Positions 8,365-17,064 of a stretch of 43,971 nucleotides of DNA are shown here, piece by piece. Origin of the DNA: Anaerohalosphaeraceae bacterium (GTDB lineage Bacteria; Planctomycetota; Phycisphaerae; Sedimentisphaerales; UBA12454); the NCBI GenBank assembly GCA_021108375.1, contig JAIORA010000040.1, positions 1 to 43,971 on the forward strand, written 5' to 3'. The number at the start of each line of letters is the position of its first letter. Position 1 is the first letter of the stretch. The position numbers and the translations under genes are program-made. The notes below the pieces were generated by a model. That model was given only the letters and a program-made list of their open reading frames with translations, did no database searches and was not told where the DNA came from.

Positions 8365-10707
8365 TTACTGACCAACGGTTTCTGTCGCAACAGTTTTATC
8401 AAAATCAGCCAAAAGCAAATTCGCCATATTCTTCACCATTTCGTTCTGTTCATAATTAGCTGCCCATTGCAGAACCGGTTTAAACTTTTCGTCGGCATTC
8501 TTGCTGAGAACATAAAATGCCATCAGCCTTACCGGCCAATTCGGATTGTCAAGCTCATCGGAGACAGCTTTTGTCAAACGCCAATCACACCTAAGCCCCA
8601 GCACTGCCGCTATCGATTGCGTTTTAAGAACCCAGTCATCCTCTGCTATACATTTGGAAATAGCCGAAGTCAGCAATTGCGGCTCGGCATATTTTAATCG
8701 GTACAGCGATTTGCCATATTTGGCCATTTCCTGCTGCTCGCTCAACAGTCCCGCGAAAAGCTGAGCCGACTTTATCTTTTGTCCCTGATGGCCCTTGCTG
8801 AGAGCATCAAGACGCTGTTGAAGATACTTTGTGGTAAGGTCGAGCCTTCTTCTTTTGATAACTACCTTTGCCGGCGGTATTGCCAGTGCGTTTTTAACGG
8901 TTTCATCGGCCGAAACAATTGGGTCAATGTACACCGTATATTCAATCTTCACCTCAGCTTGCGGCCAGCGGTGGTTGAGAGCCTTGAGAACTTTGCCAGT
9001 AACCAAATTAAACTTGAAAAACAGCGCATCGCCCGGACGTATGTTTTCTGAAGGACGAACTGTTTTTGTTATAAGCTCAGGCACGTCAAGAGAGACATCG
9101 CCGCTTATTTTCGCATCAATGCGAATCCTGCCGGTAAAAACCGATTCCGATGAAATCACTAACGGCTCAGAATAATTATTTATCACGGCAAGCTCGCCCT
9201 GAATTTCACTGCCATAAGAAAAGACCGAGCCTTTGGTACTAAACTTCAGCGAAATCATATCTCTGGGAGGCACAAAATTGCTGAAAAAGCGCCGCCCGTA
9301 ATCGCTTTTTAAAGCCGTAACCAAAACCGCAGGTTCAATGAAAGGTGTGTACTTTGAGCCGATAGTTTCAAGGAATGTGTTTGCCTTGCCAGCCTCGAAA
9401 GTACCCGGAGCAGCGGCGATAGCAGATTCCAGAAGTTCAACAGCGGCGGCAACATCTTTCTCTGCCAACAGTCTGCCACTGGCAAAGGCGCTTATCTGCG
9501 TCGGTTTAGTAATGCCAGCCAACACGCTTTCAGCCAGCTCGTTCTGAGAATTTAGCACCAGTGCATACGCAAAAAGCGAAGCCGCGTTCGGAGAGTTCGG
9601 CTCTGCCTCATACGCTTTGGTCGCCCAGGTAAGTATATCCGATGAATTAGAATCCGAAAGAAAGGTAAAGAACCACGCAAATTTTTCGTAATCCGCACCC
9701 GTCGCAGCCATTTTGCCTGAAAGAATTTTTTCAGACCGCACCTCAATATCGTTAAGAATCGTACCAAGCGTTTCCTGGTCGCTGCTTTTCATAGCCGCCG
9801 CGGCAGCGATGGCCTCTGCCATAACATCATAATCACCCTGCAGGCGAACGGCCTTGACAATCTTGTGGCAGTCATTGTACTTTCCCGCGTTATAACAACT
9901 AAGAATCCAGGGCAAATACAGTCCCGGCTCAATCCTGCCGCTGGCGGTGAGATAATGATTCAAATCCACACAGTATTTATATGCCGCTGCCGCTGGAGCG
10001 AAAAGGCTAAGAGAATCCGCGTACTGACCGAAATTAAAAGCTGACTCAAAATCGAGAGGCCCGGCAGTAACAGCATTACGAAGATTCTGCAAATATACAT
10101 ATTCTGGCAGAGGACTGGCATTTGTTTCAGAAAGCTCGGCCAGTTTTAAAAATGCCAGCCGGTTATATTTATCCAGCGAATAAGCCTGAGTGAAAAGCTG
10201 CTGAGCCATCGTAAAATCGGCTGTCTCAATACGAAGCAAACCCAGCCGAGTGTACAAATCCGAAGCTAAGCAGCTGTTTCTTTTAGCATATCTGCCGAGC
10301 AGAGTTTCGAGAACTTTCTCACGCTCTTCCCTGCTGTTTTGCCTTTCGAGCAAATACGAAATTCCCTTTGAAGCCGTCTCCAAATCGCACGAACGATTAA
10401 TATACTGGTTCAGCGCAAGAGAAATTGCATCGCCATAATCTTCTTGTGGATATTTCCAGGCAATGTTTATCACTTCCGGCAGTACATAATCTCCGCGCGG
10501 GTCCAGGCTCATCGCAGCATTGAAAAACACCAGCGCCTGCCTGGCCTGAGGCATTTCAGCCGAAACATCGGAATACAATTCATATCCAATTTCGTAAAGA
10601 CTTCTGGCAATTAAAGCTGAGGACAAATCTTCCGCGGTCTGCTCGGCAAAAGCCGAAAAACAAAAGCCGCAAACCGCGACAAAAACAAAAAGTCGTCTCA
10701 AATACAT
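8365..10707 (-). CDS. Secreted TPR/helical-repeat protein of unknown function
   Basis: The family is not recognised by name. The 780-residue protein starts with a Sec signal peptide (about residues 1-21, ending FSAFA). A long helical region follows (about 25-470) with TPR-like spacing of Ala, Leu and Tyr. A beta-rich segment (about 485-610) with many Ile/Val/Ser strands comes next, and then a C-terminal helical part (about 620-775) that looks like HEAT repeats. It is probably periplasmic. It converges on plsY with an 11-base gap and is divergent from nothing nearby, so it is likely a single transcription unit. No catalytic motif is visible; a scaffold or envelope-assembly role is only a guess. 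Confidence 0.8.
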   Translation of the reverse strand: MYLRRLFVFVAVCGFCFSAFAEQTAEDLSSALIARSLYEIGYELYSDVSAEMPQARQALVFFNAAMSLDPRGDYVLPEVINIAWKYPQEDYGDAISLALNQYINRSCDLETASKGISYLLERQNSREEREKVLETLLGRYAKRNSCLASDLYTRLGLLRIETADFTMAQQLFTQAYSLDKYNRLAFLKLAELSETNASPLPEYVYLQNLRNAVTAGPLDFESAFNFGQYADSLSLFAPAAAAYKYCVDLNHYLTASGRIEPGLYLPWILSCYNAGKYNDCHKIVKAVRLQGDYDVMAEAIAAAAAMKSSDQETLGTILNDIEVRSEKILSGKMAATGADYEKFAWFFTFLSDSNSSDILTWATKAYEAEPNSPNAASLFAYALVLNSQNELAESVLAGITKPTQISAFASGRLLAEKDVAAAVELLESAIAAAPGTFEAGKANTFLETIGSKYTPFIEPAVLVTALKSDYGRRFFSNFVPPRDMISLKFSTKGSVFSYGSEIQGELAVINNYSEPLVISSESVFTGRIRIDAKISGDVSLDVPELITKTVRPSENIRPGDALFFKFNLVTGKVLKALNHRWPQAEVKIEYTVYIDPIVSADETVKNALAIPPAKVVIKRRRLDLTTKYLQQRLDALSKGHQGQKIKSAQLFAGLLSEQQEMAKYGKSLYRLKYAEPQLLTSAISKCIAEDDWVLKTQSIAAVLGLRCDWRLTKAVSDELDNPNWPVRLMAFYVLSKNADEKFKPVLQWAANYEQNEMVKNMANLLLADFDKTVATETVGQ

Positions 10708-10843
10708 TTTTACAAGCCTATTTTAAAATTTGGTATTTTAACGTCTGTCTATGGTATATTATCGGTCATAACTGTATATAAGTGCAGAATTCACACCAAA
10801 AAAATCAAAAAAACACTACTCGGCCATCCATTCTTTTGCCGTT

Positions 10844-12418
10844 TTAATCGCCGCGTCTTTTGAATAGCAAAGCAAGCGATTCGGTCTTGAGCAACTTTGC
10901 CACCACTGTATAAACCGCCACAGAGACGAGCACTGTCAGAGCCAATCTTGTTATGCCGCTCATCTCCGCCGAGTACCGCATAACAGCAATACCCGCTGCG
11001 TACATCAATGCTGCTCCTGCAATCGTTCTGAAAAGTTCCGGCAGGAAACCCGCGAATATGCCCGAACCGATTTTTCTGTTCAACGCAAAAAGCAAAATCG
11101 CCACCTGCAAATAGGAACACACCGCCGTCGCCAGTGCAAGGCCCGTAACACCCATCGGCCATATAAGAGCGAGATTCAAAACCAGATTTACGCACACTGC
11201 AATGATTGCACTTCGAGTGGGAATTTTTGAATCCTTGAGTGAATAGAACGCCCTGCCGGCGAGCTGCTGGAGAAAAAAACCCGACAAACCCAGCGAATAA
11301 AATACCAGTAAAGAGGAAGTTATTGCGGTATCTTCAGCGGTAAATTCACCCCTTTGAAAAACCAGGCTGACTAAGTCTTTGCGAACCAGTATCAACCCCA
11401 GCATCGCCGGGGCCGCGATAAAAACCGCTCCCTTAATACCCTTTGAAACCGTCCTGCAAAGCGCCCCAATATCGGCTTTGGCAGCATCACTGCTCATAAC
11501 CGGAAAAATAGCTGTCGCCAGACTTATCCCGAAAACACCAAGCGGAAACTGATAAAGCCTTTGAGCATAGTAGAGTTTCGATGCCGCTCCATCCCACATA
11601 GGATACAGTAGCTGCCTGCCGAAAAACATAAATTCCTGTCCCTTGTCGATAGAGCCTGAAAAAATCCGAGCAATCAAAACATCAGCCAGAGTGTTGAGTT
11701 GTGTAGCTGTCAGACCGATTATCATCGGAGCCATCAGCAGCATAATCTTCTTAAACGCATCCGTTCGCACCTGCCAGGCCGGACGGAGTTTGACACCGCT
11801 TGCTCTTAAAGGCCATAACTGCAAAAGCAGTTGTAAAACGCCAGCGATTAGAACGGCTGCCGCAACAAAAAACAGCTGACTTTCCGGAGAAATACTAAGA
11901 ACCCACCCACTGAAAAACAGCGAGCCGATAATGAAAACGTTCAGCAAAACCGGCGCAAAAGCCGGCATCGCAAAATGACGATGCGAATTCAATATCCCGC
12001 CGACAATGGCCACCATACAAATCATTACCATATAAGGCAGCATCAGAGCGGTAAGCGAAAGAATAAGGTCGGTGCTTTCGAGCTTACTGAAAAAGTTGAA
12101 CCATATCCATATCGCCAATTCGCCCGCGAGCACAAGCAAAGAAAGCACAACGAACAGAACAGTTACAACCGTACTGGCCAAGGCACTGGTATCTTTGGGA
12201 TTTTTGTGGAGCTGTTCGCTATAAACCGGTATCAGCGAAGAAGAGGCCGCCCCCTCCCCGAAAATTCTGCGGGAAAGATTGGGAACCATAAACGCGATAA
12301 TCCAGGCATCCATAACACCGCCGGCCCCGAAAAAAAACGCGAACGCCATATCCCTGACCATACCAAGAATACGACTAATAACAGTCAGAATAACAATTTG
12401 TTTAAAACCTTTGAACAT
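10844..12418 (-). CDS. murJ: Lipid II flippase MurJ (MATE/MVF family)
   Basis: MurJ flips undecaprenyl-linked peptidoglycan precursor across the inner membrane. The 524-residue protein is almost entirely membrane helices (about 14), the family's normal size. The N-terminal signature is clear, with Arg16 and Arg22 in SRILGMVRD, Asp37 in GVMDAW, and NLSRRIFGEGA at about 47-57. These match by spacing the essential Arg18, Arg24, Asp39 and Arg52 of E. coli MurJ. No good ribosome binding site precedes the start. It lies downstream of the comF-like gene on the same strand with a 77-base gap holding a GC-rich hairpin. Confidence 0.95.
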   Translation of the reverse strand: MFKGFKQIVILTVISRILGMVRDMAFAFFFGAGGVMDAWIIAFMVPNLSRRIFGEGAASSSLIPVYSEQLHKNPKDTSALASTVVTVLFVVLSLLVLAGELAIWIWFNFFSKLESTDLILSLTALMLPYMVMICMVAIVGGILNSHRHFAMPAFAPVLLNVFIIGSLFFSGWVLSISPESQLFFVAAAVLIAGVLQLLLQLWPLRASGVKLRPAWQVRTDAFKKIMLLMAPMIIGLTATQLNTLADVLIARIFSGSIDKGQEFMFFGRQLLYPMWDGAASKLYYAQRLYQFPLGVFGISLATAIFPVMSSDAAKADIGALCRTVSKGIKGAVFIAAPAMLGLILVRKDLVSLVFQRGEFTAEDTAITSSLLVFYSLGLSGFFLQQLAGRAFYSLKDSKIPTRSAIIAVCVNLVLNLALIWPMGVTGLALATAVCSYLQVAILLFALNRKIGSGIFAGFLPELFRTIAGAALMYAAGIAVMRYSAEMSGITRLALTVLVSVAVYTVVAKLLKTESLALLFKRRGD

Positions 12419-12470
12419 AGCGACTAACTTATAGCAGATTTTCCCGGAGTTTGCAATTATACGTTATCTG

Positions 12471-12495
12471 CTGCCGCCGACAGCGGCAGATTTTT
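12471..12495 (+). terminator. GC-rich hairpin followed by a T run
   Basis: A perfect 7-bp stem (CTGCCGC at 12471-12477, GCGGCAG at 12483-12489) with a CGACA loop is followed by ATTTTT. The T run is on the + strand side, whereas both neighbouring genes read on the minus strand. It would therefore be a textbook terminator only for + strand transcription. For the comF-like gene ending at 12496 it could act as a 3' stabilising hairpin. Confidence 0.4.
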
Positions 12496-13293
12496 CTACC
12501 TGCCCTTCTGCCCGGCAACAGCAAGTACCATTGCAAAAACTTTCTCCGCACCGGCCTGCCTGAAAGCCTTTGCGCACTCATTCAACGTTGCTCCGGTAGT
12601 TTTGACATCATCTATAAGACACACATTTTTGCCGGAAAAATCACTGCCGCATCTCAATGCAAAAGCACCTTTAACATTTCTCTTCCTGCCGGCAACTGTC
12701 AGACCAGCCTGATTTTCAGTATTGCGTACCCGCACTATGTCGTTGCATAATTTGATATTGCTTTTACTTCTGCATATTTTTTTCGCTATTAGTTGAGGTG
12801 GATTATAACCACGCCCAAACCTCTTTCGCCAGTGCATCGGAACAGCGGCAACGTAGTCAATCTGCTCACTGAAATCAGCCTGAGCAAAAGCCATCGCAAA
12901 CAACTCGCTCAGAGGTTCAAGCAATTCAGTTCGGTCGCTTAACTTGAACTTGAGAATCATCTCCCGCAAATGTCCCTGGTAAACCCCTGCCGATGATATG
13001 TTGTCAAAAGCAAATTCCTCACCGAAACATCTGCCGCAGCCAAACTCTGATTCTGTGATTCCGTATTCGCTGACTTCCTTTCCGCATTTTTTGCAGCAGG
13101 CCTGCGTCAGAGACATTCTTATTTCAGCTTTGCATTGTGCGCAGAAAAACCTTTCGCCCTCATCTACAAACCCGCCGCAAAAATGGCAATCGTCCTGCAC
13201 GATGAATCTGAAAAGCGTCCTGCCGAAATTCCTGGCAATTTTTATGATATTCTCCACGCCGGAGATTATAAACAAGACAAGCCAAAAACACAA
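12496..13293 (-). CDS. comF: ComF family phosphoribosyltransferase-like protein
   Basis: The protein has an N-terminal zinc-ribbon part with Cys36/Cys39, Cys51/Cys54, a CKKC at about 67-70 and a CGRC at about 86-89. A C-terminal PRTase domain follows, with the PRPP loop VCLIDDVKTTGATL at about 224-237. This is the ComF/GntX arrangement; ComF supports import of transforming DNA and GntX-type members have other roles. At 265 residues it is somewhat long. The first ~30 residues look hydrophobic and may be an over-extended start, and a GTG at residue 13 is an alternative. No other competence gene is visible nearby. Confidence 0.88.
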   Translation of the reverse strand: MCFWLVLFIISGVENIIKIARNFGRTLFRFIVQDDCHFCGGFVDEGERFFCAQCKAEIRMSLTQACCKKCGKEVSEYGITESEFGCGRCFGEEFAFDNISSAGVYQGHLREMILKFKLSDRTELLEPLSELFAMAFAQADFSEQIDYVAAVPMHWRKRFGRGYNPPQLIAKKICRSKSNIKLCNDIVRVRNTENQAGLTVAGRKRNVKGAFALRCGSDFSGKNVCLIDDVKTTGATLNECAKAFRQAGAEKVFAMVLAVAGQKGR

Positions 13294-13408
13294 TCACTTG
13301 TGGGCAATCTTATCGCCTTAGAAGCACAAAATCTGACCGTGCAAATCCCGAATCCTTATTTTGCTTGCAATTTGAGCGGTTTTTTTGTAGATTTCGGACT
13401 TGTTTTTC

Positions 13409-13482
13409 GCGCTCGTAGCTCAGTCGGATAGAGCGCCGGTTTCCTAAACCGGAGGTCGCAGGTTCGAATCCTGCCGGGCGTA
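13409..13482 (+). tRNA. tRNA-Arg (anticodon CCT)
   Basis: A full 74-base cloverleaf can be drawn. The acceptor is GCGCTCG with CGGGCGT (G1-T72 and T5-G68 wobbles), the D arm is GCTC/GAGC, and the anticodon arm is CCGGT/ACCGG. The loop TTCCTAA places anticodon CCT at positions 34-36, reading AGG. The T arm is GCAGG/CCTGC with loop TTCGAAT, and the discriminator is A. The CCA end is not encoded. It stands alone between two minus-strand genes. Confidence 0.95.
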
Positions 13483-13720
13483 TTGTTGAGGTTTTTGCAT
13501 ACTGGAATGCTCTCTAAAAACTGTACCGATTAGAGCAATTTAATTTTTAGTGTACCGTTTACGCCTACTGCGGCTTCGGCTGATGGCATCAGATTTGCTC
13601 GCGAGATTTCAGTATCGCTGCGCAATCTTCTTTGTCGGCCTTGTCCTCATAACGGCTTAAACCAGTACATAAAATATTAAAATGCTCTAAAGTGAGAGTA
13701 TAATCGATAAATTTAGTATA

Positions 13721-14983
13721 TTATAATTCTACAACAATTCCATTACGCCGGGCCTTTTCAGCAGCGAAAACCATCAAGTGGGCTTCAAGCGATTCCTGCG
13801 GCCCAGAGCTGATACAATTCGAGCCATTATCGCCGACAACAGAGGCAATAAAATTCTTCATTATGCCGTAATCGCCGCCACCGTGGCCACCCTTAATACC
13901 TGCGGCTATTGAGCCATCAGAGAGTTGGGTGTCTATAACTTCGTGTTTATCGGTGAGAAAATCGAAATGCTCAATTTTTTTGCCATCGCCGTAAAGCGAG
14001 CCGTGAGTTCCGAAAATATGAGTTTTTCTGCTCAGGTGCTCGGTGAATGCCGTCATTGTAAAAGATGCCGTTTTGCCATCTTCAAACAGCATATTGACCA
14101 CCTGATGGTCAACCACATCATTATCACATTCATATACGCAGCGACCATAAGGCCCATCCCTAACTGCCTCGGTAACACCCTGAACAGTCAAATCTGAAGT
14201 GAGAACATTGTTAGGCCAGCCAAAATCATCTTTTTCCGCTCGGTTACCAATATAAATCTTTTTAGCAGAATATGGACATTGCGCCTCGCAGGAACAATCC
14301 ATACACCGGCTGCCCGCACCCTGAGGTTTGTTTTCTTTTCTGAAATGTTTCAGATTGCCGAAAGAAGATACCTTTACGCACGGCGTATCCATAATATATC
14401 TCAGCCAGTCAATGTCGTGGCAGGCCTTCTGTAACAACATAGGGGTAGATTCTGATTCCTTTCTCCAGTTGCCACGCACGAAAGAGTGAGCCTGATGCCA
14501 ATAACCCACCGGCTCTAAATGCTGAATGTTCACAACATCCCCAATAATACCCGAATCAATTATCTCTTTGAGTTTCATAGTATAAGGGGTGTATCTCAGT
14601 ACGTGACAGACAGAGAGAATGATTTTATTTTCGGCAGCAGCCTCGGCAATACGGCAACAATCCTGCTCATTCGTTGCCATTGGCTTTTCCAGGAGGATGT
14701 GATAACCCTTTTTGGCAAAAGCCACCGCAGGCTCAACGTGCATAGTATCCTGCGTGGCAATGATAACGGCATCGGCAAACTTTTCTCGCTCAGCAAGTTC
14801 TTTCCAGTCCATGAAAACATTTTCCGGCGGGATATTGTAATCAGAAACCATCTTGTTTCGATAAAATTCTCTCGGCTCAGCAACGCCGACTACCTGTGCC
14901 TGTTCAGGATGTAAGGCGGTATAGCCTGCGTACCCAGTACCTCTGCTACCGGCTCCAATAACAATTAATTTCACTACACTCAT
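13721..14983 (-). CDS. Gfo/Idh/MocA family oxidoreductase
   Basis: An NAD(P)-dependent sugar or inositol dehydrogenase-like protein of 420 residues. The N-terminal Rossmann fold has GAGSRG at about 10-15, the family motif EKP is at about 99-101, and the catalytic region KACHDIDW is at about 186-193. An unusual four-Cys cluster, C227-x2-C-x-C-x3-C, is seen in a subgroup of these enzymes and may bind metal. A ribosome binding site AAGGAAA precedes the ATG at 14983. The substrate cannot be assigned; enzymes of this type in planctomycetes often act in polysaccharide breakdown. It is an isolated gene with long intergenic gaps on both sides. Confidence 0.9.
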   Translation of the reverse strand: MSVVKLIVIGAGSRGTGYAGYTALHPEQAQVVGVAEPREFYRNKMVSDYNIPPENVFMDWKELAEREKFADAVIIATQDTMHVEPAVAFAKKGYHILLEKPMATNEQDCCRIAEAAAENKIILSVCHVLRYTPYTMKLKEIIDSGIIGDVVNIQHLEPVGYWHQAHSFVRGNWRKESESTPMLLQKACHDIDWLRYIMDTPCVKVSSFGNLKHFRKENKPQGAGSRCMDCSCEAQCPYSAKKIYIGNRAEKDDFGWPNNVLTSDLTVQGVTEAVRDGPYGRCVYECDNDVVDHQVVNMLFEDGKTASFTMTAFTEHLSRKTHIFGTHGSLYGDGKKIEHFDFLTDKHEVIDTQLSDGSIAAGIKGGHGGGDYGIMKNFIASVVGDNGSNCISSGPQESLEAHLMVFAAEKARRNGIVVEL

Positions 14984-15088
14984 TCAATATTTCCTTTTTT
15001 TTATTTTGCTGTCATCGTTCCAGAATAGTATGAACAAAAAGAGCCGCTGTCCAGCCAAAATCCGCAACGGCACCGGTTGACAAACAAT

Positions 15089-15109
15089 CCGGCCGCTTCC
15101 GCGGCTCGG
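15089..15109. repeat. Family 2 bulged hairpin
   Basis: The stem CCG-GCCGC pairs with GCGGC-T-CGG around a TTCC loop, leaving a single unpaired T. It is followed by CTACTAAGCGG. Other members keep the bulged T but change the inner stem to GCGAC/GTCGC. Confidence 0.7.
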
Positions 15110-15363
15110 CTACTAAGCGGTGGGAGCGGGATAAGAAAATTTGCAAGTACCCACAGGGCAAGACCTACGGGCTAAATGGGGAAACCCCGCCATAGTAATG
15201 GCAGGGCTAACTGAGATTTCTCCGCAATGATCGGAATGACAAAGTCGGTGTGGTGGGAAAATAAATCCTAAATTCTAATATCTAAATCCTAAACAAATTC
15301 AAAATACCAAATACAAATTTGCAAAACAAATAGATTGCCACGCTGCGCTCGCAATGACAACAA

Positions 15364-15415
15364 CCCCACATTTACAAATGTGGGGCTAACTATTCCGGCG
15401 ACTTACGTCGCTCGG
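15364..15415. repeat. Composite repeat: family 1 hairpin joined to family 2 hairpin
   Basis: A near-perfect palindrome CCCCACATTT/AAATGTGGGG (15364-15385) is followed by CTAACTATT and then the bulged hairpin CCGGCGAC-TTAC-GTCGCTCGG (15395-15415). A nearly identical composite lies at 18471-18522, so the two were copied as one unit. Confidence 0.75.
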
Positions 15416-15721
15416 CTTTTAGGCGATGGGAAAACGATAAACCATTTGTAAAACAACCCCGGCAATGTATTGCCAGGGCTAACTAAACAACAACCCCCTG
15501 ATGAATCAGGGGGCTAAATAAGGAATTGCCATTCGCAAAAATGAACCGTCGGGCAGGCCACGACGGCTAAACATTAGTATTGAAAAGTTCGACCATTCGT
15601 AAAAAGAAAAACCCCTGTAGTGCAGGGGGCTAATGACGGTGGGTAAGGGATAAACAATATGTAGATACCCGCAGGGCAAGACCTGCGGGCTAATGGCAAT
15701 AGATAATATCTATACAATTTT

Positions 15722-16783
15722 TTAGATGCTGTAAAAACCGCGACACGGGATGTCTATCTGCTCCTTGTCCTTAATTTTAATGTGCAGAGTATCTGAAAAA
15801 TATCGCAGCTTGCTGCTCTTGTCAGGAGGCGTAATCTCAACCTCAAACTCAAAACGATTCTCGGTCTCTTTCTGGCTGAGTACCTCGATAATGCCCTTTT
15901 CAGATTTCGCAGACTCTATCACAATCTCCTGATTGTAATTGCTGGTGAGGTAAATTTCACGCTTTTCAGATTTGCCAGCCGTGGCGTTGCGAAGTATTAT
16001 CGCAGAAGGCGATGCCTCAAACTCCTTCAAACACCGATACTGGATACGAATGTCTTTGCATTTGGGATGGTTGACCTCCATCAGAATGTAGCCGACAAGA
16101 TGTTTTCGGAGAAGGTTGGCATTTACGTTTGTATGCAATGTGTGTTTGGCGGCAATGTTCTTCGGGTCGTAATCAACTTTAATAACGTTCTTGAAAGAAT
16201 CTATCTTTGTAATCGCAAACATCTCGCCATCAACGCTCGCCAAGGTAATATCTCCGGCGGCGGGGTCGATGAGCGAAAGCTGAATGCTCTCAGGGTCGGC
16301 TTTGACGTAAGTTTTAACATTGGCTCTGATGGTCAGCTCAAACTTTGGGGTCTGAGGGTCGTTGCTGCTTACATAGATGCGCTGGGTGGATGAGCCGCGA
16401 TATTTTGGAGCGTGGAACTTTAAGGTTATCTGGCCTGACTCGCCGGGAGCGTAATTTTTCTTTTTAAGGCCGGGCACAGTACATTTGCAGGTGCCTTTGG
16501 TTCGAGTGATTTTCAGAACTTCTGTGCCGGTATTGGTGAACTTGAAAACACAATTGCTGTAACTTCCCGGAGCGACTTGCCCGAAATCGTGGACAGGGTT
16601 TTCAAAAACTATTTTGGCGGCAGAGATGGCTACTGCGCTGGCGACTGGTTTTGCGGAAACAGCTAAATCCACAGCAGGGGCTGTCGTTACAGCCGGGCGG
16701 TTAGGTGAGGCGGTTTCACAGCCAGTGAAAACACAAAGAACGAGACATAAAATTCCAACGGTTAAAAAATTTACAACTTTCAT
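15722..16783 (-). CDS. DUF1573-containing lipoprotein
   Basis: A 353-residue exported protein. The N-terminus is a lipoprotein signal with a lipobox ending FTGC at residues 19-22. After a low-complexity Ala/Val/Pro linker, residues about 55-160 form a DUF1573 domain (an Ig-like beta-sandwich). It shows the typical VHDFGQVAPGS and CKCTVPGL stretches followed by a run of strands ending in SSNDPQTPKFELTIRANV. The rest is beta-rich and probably contains one or two more Ig-like folds. The ribosome binding site GGAGAG precedes the start. Its function is unknown; such proteins are common in Planctomycetes and Bacteroidetes envelopes. Confidence 0.88.
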   Translation of the reverse strand: MKVVNFLTVGILCLVLCVFTGCETASPNRPAVTTAPAVDLAVSAKPVASAVAISAAKIVFENPVHDFGQVAPGSYSNCVFKFTNTGTEVLKITRTKGTCKCTVPGLKKKNYAPGESGQITLKFHAPKYRGSSTQRIYVSSNDPQTPKFELTIRANVKTYVKADPESIQLSLIDPAAGDITLASVDGEMFAITKIDSFKNVIKVDYDPKNIAAKHTLHTNVNANLLRKHLVGYILMEVNHPKCKDIRIQYRCLKEFEASPSAIILRNATAGKSEKREIYLTSNYNQEIVIESAKSEKGIIEVLSQKETENRFEFEVEITPPDKSSKLRYFSDTLHIKIKDKEQIDIPCRGFYSI

Positions 16784-16820
16784 AGGTACTCTCCGGTAAA
16801 ACAGATTTATTAAACTCTAT

Positions 16821-16841
16821 CCGGCCGCTCCCGCGGCTCGG
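16821..16841. repeat. Family 2 bulged hairpin
   Basis: CCG-GCCGC with GCGGC-T-CGG around a TCCC loop, again with one bulged T. It sits 38 bases upstream of the DUF1573 gene start. Confidence 0.65.
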
Positions 16842-16930
16842 CTGCTATGGTTTATTCAATACAAGTTTTATATACGGCTAAACTACACGAAAGTTCAATG
16901 TTAGCAAGTAAAAGCGTCTATGGCAAAGGA

Positions 16931-16982
16931 TTTTCCCTCTAACTTTCCCCTCAACCTTTCCCCTCAACTTTTACCCTCAACT
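16931..16982. repeat. Short tandem repeat, about 13-base unit
   Basis: About four imperfect copies of a unit like TTTCCCCTCAAC lie end to end, 80-130 bases upstream of purD. There is no gene here. The repeat could be a slippage product or lie in the purD leader; nothing in the sequence decides. Confidence 0.65.
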
Positions 16983-17064
16983 ATGGCTTGAGAACGGGGG
17001 TCGGTTGTGGTAAACTGCGACGGCTTTGAGATAAAACAAGATATAGACAATAAAGAGGATGAAA

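Larger units (their letters stand above)
14984..15721. repeat. Intergenic region packed with short palindromic repeats
   Basis: No gene is seen in these 738 bases. The region is a patchwork of family 1 hairpins (15150-15171, 15185-15206, 15364-15385, 15457-15478, 15494-15513, 15546-15566, 15612-15628, 15668-15689) and family 2 bulged hairpins (15089-15109, 15395-15415). An AT-rich unit at about 15260-15325 containing CAAATTTG is repeated near 22060-22110. There is also an ATTGCCA...CAATGACA unit near 15331-15360. Confidence 0.85.

Noticed and set aside
8077-8697. 206-codon + strand frame across plsY and the next gene
   Set aside because: It overlaps two well supported genes, and its translation is rich in Cys/His/Arg without any domain pattern.
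10791-11195. 134-codon minus-strand frame overlapping the end of murJ
   Set aside because: It is a shadow in another frame of murJ, which is well supported by family motifs.
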